A stretch of 20,751 bases of DNA from Thamnocephalis sphaerospora (taxonomy: Eukaryota > Zoopagomycota > Zoopagomycetes > Zoopagales > Sigmoideomycetaceae). Shown here one piece after another: positions 16,349-20,751 of this stretch. The DNA lies in NCBI GenBank assembly GCA_003614735.1, contig KZ992689.1:1-20751 (forward strand), given 5' to 3'. Position numbers and translations under genes: made by a program. The notes beneath the pieces were generated by a model that made no database searches, was not told where the DNA came from, and saw nothing but the letters and a program-made list of their open reading frames with translations. Within the stretch, counting starts at the first letter, position 1; every line of letters begins with the position of its first letter.

Positions 16349-17733
16349 TTACTCGAGCGCCATCTGCTTCTTAATCTTAGCAATGGCCAAACCCGGGTTC
16401 AGACCCTTGGGGCAGGTGCGTGCGCAGTCTGCCGTGTTGCGCGTCAGTCTCACGCCCGTCTATCGGTCGTCGCAGCCGGCCACAGCACTTACTCATGATG
16501 GTGTGGCAGCGGTACACGCTGAACGGACCCTGCAGCTTCTCGCGGCGCTCGGGGCCAAACTGGTCCTGGATGCAGCCGACGTATGCGACGGGTGAGTCGG
16601 AGATTGCTACGGCTCAAAGATGCCCAGTCTACTTACGCGGCTGTCGGCCATCCAACGGTAGGCCTGCATCAGCGCGGCCGGGCCAAGGTACTCGTCCTGG
16701 TTCCACCAGTAGGACATGCACGAGGTGGAGCAGCAAGCGCAAAGGATGCACTCGTACAAACCGTCCTGCCGTCATCCGGACATGGACACGAATTCATGCG
16801 ACAGACGGGTGAGAAGCAGCTTACCAATGGGTTTGCAGCGGTCCTTTGCGCAAACTTACCAGCTTCTTGCGGTCTTCGATGCTCTGCAGGTTCTCGCGAC
16901 CGTCCTTGGGCGTCTCGCGCTGCTGCAGGTACGGCTCGATGAACTTGTACTGCCGGTAAAAGTTGGTCAGATCCGGCACCAGATCCTTGATGACATACAT
17001 GTGCGGCAGCGGGTAGATCTTGAGCGACTTGCTGGCGTCGCGGTCAATGCGCGCAGTGCAGGCCAGCGTGTTGCCGCCGCCAATGTTCATGGCGCACGAG
17101 CCGCAGATACCTATCCGCAGTTGGTGGAGAGGCCCGTGCGTGTAAGCATCCGACCGAAGCAGCCAGCCGCATCTCTACGCCGACAGGCGCCTAGCAAACA
17201 TACCCTCGCGGCACGAGCGACGGAAGGTGAGCGTCGGGTCAACTTCGTTCTTGATCTTGATGAGCGCATCCAGAACCATCGGACCGCACTGGTTGATGTC
17301 GATCGAGTACGTCTGCAAATGCGGCTTCTCGCTTGGGTGCTCCGGGTCCTGTGGTCAAGGTCGACGCTGAGCGTTGAGCCACCGGCACGCACGCGGCTAT
17401 ATCTCCTGCGCGGCTTTGCTTACCCAGCGGTAAATCTCAAACTTCTTGAGCAGCACCGGCTTGGCGATTGGTGGTGCGTCAGCCTCCTTGGCCATGGCCA
17501 CGGAGCTCGACGTCTGCAGGCTGCGAGTCTGCCCGTGCACAGCAGCCACGACAGGGTGTAAGTCGGCCATGACAGATCGGGCGCACACCCGTTGCGCTCT
17601 CGTCCACATCAGATCGCCCGCCAATTCCTCGCTTCGCTCTCGCCACGTATGGGGTGCTCACCACAGCCGGGGCAAGACGCGCGGCCGGACGCGCCATCCG
17701 GAGCGCGGTGGCGGTGGTGCGGGCAAACGACAT
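16349..17733 (-). CDS. SDH2: Succinate dehydrogenase iron-sulfur subunit, mitochondrial
   Basis: Complex II subunit that passes electrons from FAD in SDH1 to ubiquinone through three Fe-S clusters. Seven exons: 17733-17662, 17528-17424, 17348-17204, 17110-16860, 16765-16637, 16565-16493 and 16428-16349. They give 284 residues, the family's usual size. All joins match conserved SDHB sequence. The start gives an Arg/Ala/Ser-rich presequence ([20 protein letters not shown]) for mitochondrial import. The 2Fe-2S cysteines are 105, 110, 113 and 125 (CREGICGSC then TLAC). The second cluster region is [11 protein letters not shown] at 197-207, followed by SYWW. The third is [14 protein letters not shown] at 254-267. 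Intron 1 has three in-frame candidate acceptors (exon 2 starting at 17528 or 17513, or an out-of-phase site between them). This changes only a few residues near the presequence cleavage site. The gene sits closely downstream of TRM44. Confidence 0.97.
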
Positions 17734-17927
17734 GGCGAGCAACTGTCAGCAGCAAAGGTTCAAGCAGGAATAAGGGGGCGTGGTATAAGCGGGCAGAGAG
17801 ATGACGACGGGTCAGAGGACGCGAAGGAGCGTGTATGCGCGGCGCCGGTGAGAGTCGGTAACAAACAATTGCCCGCGGTGAAGGCCGGAACCGTCCACGT
17901 CGACACCCGAGTCTCATGGTGGCAGTT
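17734..17927. promoter_or_regulatory. Short SDH2 upstream region
   Basis: Only about 194 bp separate SDH2 from the TRM44 stop in the eight-exon model. A CCAAT lies at 17938-17942, roughly 205 bp upstream of the SDH2 start and inside the doubtful last TRM44 exon. In yeast the CCAAT-binding HAP complex controls respiratory genes including SDH2, so this is a candidate site on motif grounds only. Confidence 0.35.
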
Positions 17928-20009
17928 TTACCATCCGCCAATGGGAGTTGCAGACAAGATTGGTTTGTTTGCTAGCGCTTCAACCGCAACGCGCTTTCTT
18001 TTTGGCTCGCCACAAAGCGTCCTTTTCTCGGTCTGTGGCGCGCACACGGAATGCACTACCCTGGCATGCAAGCTTATCCACCGCATCCAGTACACGCCCT
18101 CTAGTCGCATTGTCGTCTGGGTGGCGTCAGCATTATCCAGGGCGCGTGTGTGCTCGAGCAAGCCTAGCCGCGTACTTACCCAAGCAGAATGTGCGCCGCC
18201 GTCCAACATAGGCAATGTTTTTGGTGGATGGAATACGCAGCTGGTCGCGCTCGGCCTCATAGCCGCATGTCTGCATAATACCCTCCAGATAGCGCTGGTA
18301 GGATATGTACCGACTGACGCCTGGCTCCTTCTTTAGGCGCTTTTGGCCGTCAAGCGTGTAGAAGCAGCATGGAATAACGGCAAATCTAGCACGCGCAAAA
18401 GATTGAGCACAAGCTGCGCACGTTCAAATGTGCTCTATCTTACTTGGTATTGTGGTTCGAGCGTGCAGCAATAATCGGGATCCTAGTTGGCGCGAGCGTT
18501 ACGCTGGTTATTGGACGCACATCGCCATACCTCATGGCGTCGCCGCCTACCATGGTACCAGTTCATCCGCATGGTTTCCTATGATCCAGTCTACATGACC
18601 GTCAAGTAGCTCTAGCCAGAATGGCGCTTTTGCATCGGTAGTGCCGTTGGCATCGACTGTGTCTGCGCTGAAGCGCAGTTGCGCGGGCAAAAGCGCATCG
18701 GCAACCAACTGTGTTTGATCGCCGTATACCTGCCACACTTTACGCGAAGCCAAATCTACTCCGACGCCACGATGGCCTTCCTCGGAGAGGATATGCGTGA
18801 GCAAGCCGTTGCCACAACCCAGGTCGACGAATTTTACGCTTCGAACAGCACCACCATCTTCATCCACATCTCTGGACGATGCCGACGTGGCAGCAGATGG
18901 TCGCCGCCACAAGCAAAGTAGCCATGCAGCAATCGACAAGTCTTCAAAGACAAACTTTCTGGGATCTGTCTTTTCTGGCCAGTCGCGCACCCAGCGCTCG
19001 GCGTACTTGGCCTTTACGCGGGCGTACTCGGCCAAATACACTTCCTTGTCTATAAGCTGATCATGCTGCGATCGTTTCTCATAGCCTTCCATTGTGCCGC
19101 GGCACCACTTGCGCAGACGATCTAAGAGTGCCGGCCAGACGCGCCCCTAAGAGCCAGCATTGAGTAAGCAGATTGGGCATGTATCGTATCTGGCGCTCAC
19201 TCACCATTTTATCGGCCACCTTATTCGCGTCTGGCAGCGGCTGCATTTCTATCCACAGTGTCGCCTCAGCCTGTGGTGCTTCTGCATCTATTTCATCGTG
19301 CTCATGCAAGGAACGCGCACTATCGCCATCGCCATTGTGCTCCTCCGCTTTCTCTATGCTATCGATCGTTTCCAGCACAAAGGCAAACGCCTGGACCTGA
19401 CGGTACGGCAAAAGTCAGCAGCTTTGCAAATCAACCATGCACTGCCATACCAACCTTGGGGTAGTAAAAGGGTAGTTGCGCGGCGCTCAATGGTACATCC
19501 GCTGCTTTGTCGGGTATTTCTGGACGAAAGACAGCGCGCACTTGCTGCGTCGTGCCTTCAAACGCGCACGAGTGTTTGCTAAAGATTTTACAGCGTGCCT
19601 TCATTCTGCGCAAACATACCTTCTAACGAGGTTGTCTCTTTGACCCATACCTCGACGTGTTCATCCAAGGGCGCGTCTTTGTCGACGCGTTTGGGCAGCA
19701 GACGGCGGTGTACACGCCTGTGTAGACGAAAACCTTGGCGTACTAGTTCCCCATGACGCGCCTCAACAGCGGGCGTCGCTTCTTCAACAGACGCCGGGTT
19801 CAGCTGGCAGCCCCGCACAGGTGGAATCACCAATTCTGGCTTGGCTATCCAGCGTTCCTGCGTGAGCACAGGTGGCGCAAGTTGGAATCAGGAGCAGTGC
19901 AAATGAGCAATGGTGCATGCAAACATACGATGACTTGGAGGAATGCATCAGCGGTGGCTGACACTGTCGTGCCCGCAACGCGCTGCCAGGCGTCAGGTGG
20001 CGACTCCAT
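17928..20009 (-). CDS. TRM44: tRNA (uracil-O2-)-methyltransferase TRM44
   Basis: SAM-dependent enzyme that makes 2'-O-methyluridine at position 44 of tRNA-Ser in the cytoplasm. Exons: 20009-19929, 19857-19620, 19555-19455, 19396-19205, 19146-18551, 18482-18444, 18385-18180 and 18100-17928. They give 541 residues with consistent phases, against 567 in budding yeast. Visible landmarks are LPFYYPK at the end of exon 3, RDWPEKTDPRKFVFED (about 258-273), the SAM-binding FVDLGCGNGLL (310-320), NHADELVPW (395-403), FAVIPCCFY in exon 7, and LRIPSTKNIAYVGRRR before the last join. Most introns are 58-79 nt. Two joins are less certain. Exon 2 to 3 uses an unusual GAAG acceptor (intron 19619-19556), chosen on phase. 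The final exon gives a tail with no family resemblance. If intron 7 is not removed, the protein ends at a stop at 18133-18135. Core identification is firm. Confidence 0.9.
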
Positions 20010-20751
20010 GGCGTGACCGAATAGACTGGTTGCAGGTGAAAAACGATTAACTTTGAGCAGCGCTTTGGTCGTGGCTAAACAGCCACCTTTCGATTGTGTC
20101 AGTTTACCTTACCCGCCGAGTAGCCGATACACCACACACACTTGCAATGCATTTGGAAAACATTTGCCACCACCAACCAGATTTCCGAAGCAGTCTGCGA
20201 CTAAAGGATATGTGCTGAGACTGCCGCGCTAAAAGTATACAACCTAGAAGCCGAAGAGCTTGAAGAAATGCGCATCGCACACCAGGCAAACTATGTAGTA
20301 CTGTGCTAGATTTTTCCGTATTATACTATCCGTGCGCTACCATCGCTCGTCGTGAGGAAACCCCCTCTCCAACTGCATCGTTCCTTATGTGATTATGACC
20401 AGTACAGCGCCGTACATATTCAGTCTGCCCGCATCAATTTGGTTTAAAGTACGCTCCAAGAGTCAGCCGCTGCTTTAACGGCATCGGATGCCAAAATACT
20501 TAAATAGCACCACGCATTTACTAGGCCAAAGATCTGCCCAATAAGGCCAACTTTAGATTGCCGTGCGATAACAATTTGTTGGCCACTGATTATGCAGCGC
20601 CAAGGCACGCTAATATGGCTGGAGGTAATGAAAGGCTACTTGCTTCAACGAAAACAAATTAACTGCATTGCTAAAATTGCGACTGCTGGCCGCCACGGAG
20701 CACTATATTGCCATCTTTATACGCTATAGCAGCGAAACATCCACCATGTCG
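20010..20751. other. Unassigned right end, AT-richer
   Basis: About 740 bp upstream of TRM44 with visibly lower GC than the rest and stops in all frames, consistent with promoter and untranslated sequence. ATG at 20746-20748 is preceded by CCACC, a good start context, and could open a plus-strand gene that continues beyond the window; only two codons are visible. No repeats, tRNA or other RNA were recognised. Confidence 0.45.

Noticed and set aside
16716-17561. 281-codon open frame on the plus strand
   Set aside because: It lies antisense to SDH2 and runs across its exons and introns. SDH2 has full cofactor motifs and consistent splice joins, so this is a shadow frame.
19685-19690. ACGCGT in TRM44, and another at 10152-10157
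   Set aside because: Both lie inside coding exons as single copies, as expected by chance in GC-rich DNA.
20010-20751. Possible tRNA or small RNA in the AT-rich right end
   Set aside because: No cloverleaf arms, no GTTCRANNC B-box in a sensible position and no terminal T-run were found by eye.

Overview
The window is nuclear DNA from a eukaryote, almost certainly a fungus. Evidence: a peroxisomal PEX13 with a Gly/Tyr-rich N-terminus and C-terminal SH3, plus SDH2, TRM44, TMA7 and a trimeric dUTPase. Twenty-seven introns of 58-133 nt could be placed by hand. Most have GTAAGT/GTATGT-like donors, and several have CTAAC/CTAAT-type branch points. Dense short introns, fairly high GC and compact spacing suggest an early-diverging (zoopagomycete- or mucoromycete-like) lineage. 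That placement is inference only; no phylogenetic marker was compared. No bacterial operon, CRISPR array, transposon, viral gene, rRNA or tRNA was seen.

Layout, left to right. 1-969: no supportable gene. 970-3114 (-): intronless F-box protein. 3685-7256 (-): eight-exon gene for a 1027-residue, Ser/Ala/Pro-rich basic protein with three [ST]xIP motifs and many SP/TP sites. 7257-8609: divergent promoter region containing a tandem ACGCGT pair. 8610-11360 (+): three-exon gene for an 864-residue protein with a C-terminal membrane hairpin. 11690-12160 (-): TMA7, 64 residues in four exons. 12161-13016: divergent promoter. 13017-14279 (+): PEX13. 14599-15457 (-): dUTPase, three exons. 15458-16348: its promoter, with five ACGCGT boxes. 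16349-17733 (-): SDH2, seven exons. 17928-20009 (-): TRM44, eight exons with an uncertain last exon. 20010-20751: AT-richer region with no supportable gene, perhaps ending at the first codons of a + strand gene.

Most genes are unrelated housekeeping neighbours and do not form a cluster. The one theme is cell-cycle control. The dUTPase promoter carries five MluI-type (MCB, ACGCGT) boxes. The same tandem arrangement, two boxes separated by 2 bp, sits 310 bp upstream of the Ser/Ala-rich gene. The predicted dUTPase also has a KEN-box-like sequence, and the Ser/Ala-rich protein looks like an EB1-binding microtubule plus-end protein. The testable proposal is that these two genes are co-expressed at G1/S. 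Splice joins were deduced from phase, consensus and family conservation, without transcript data.
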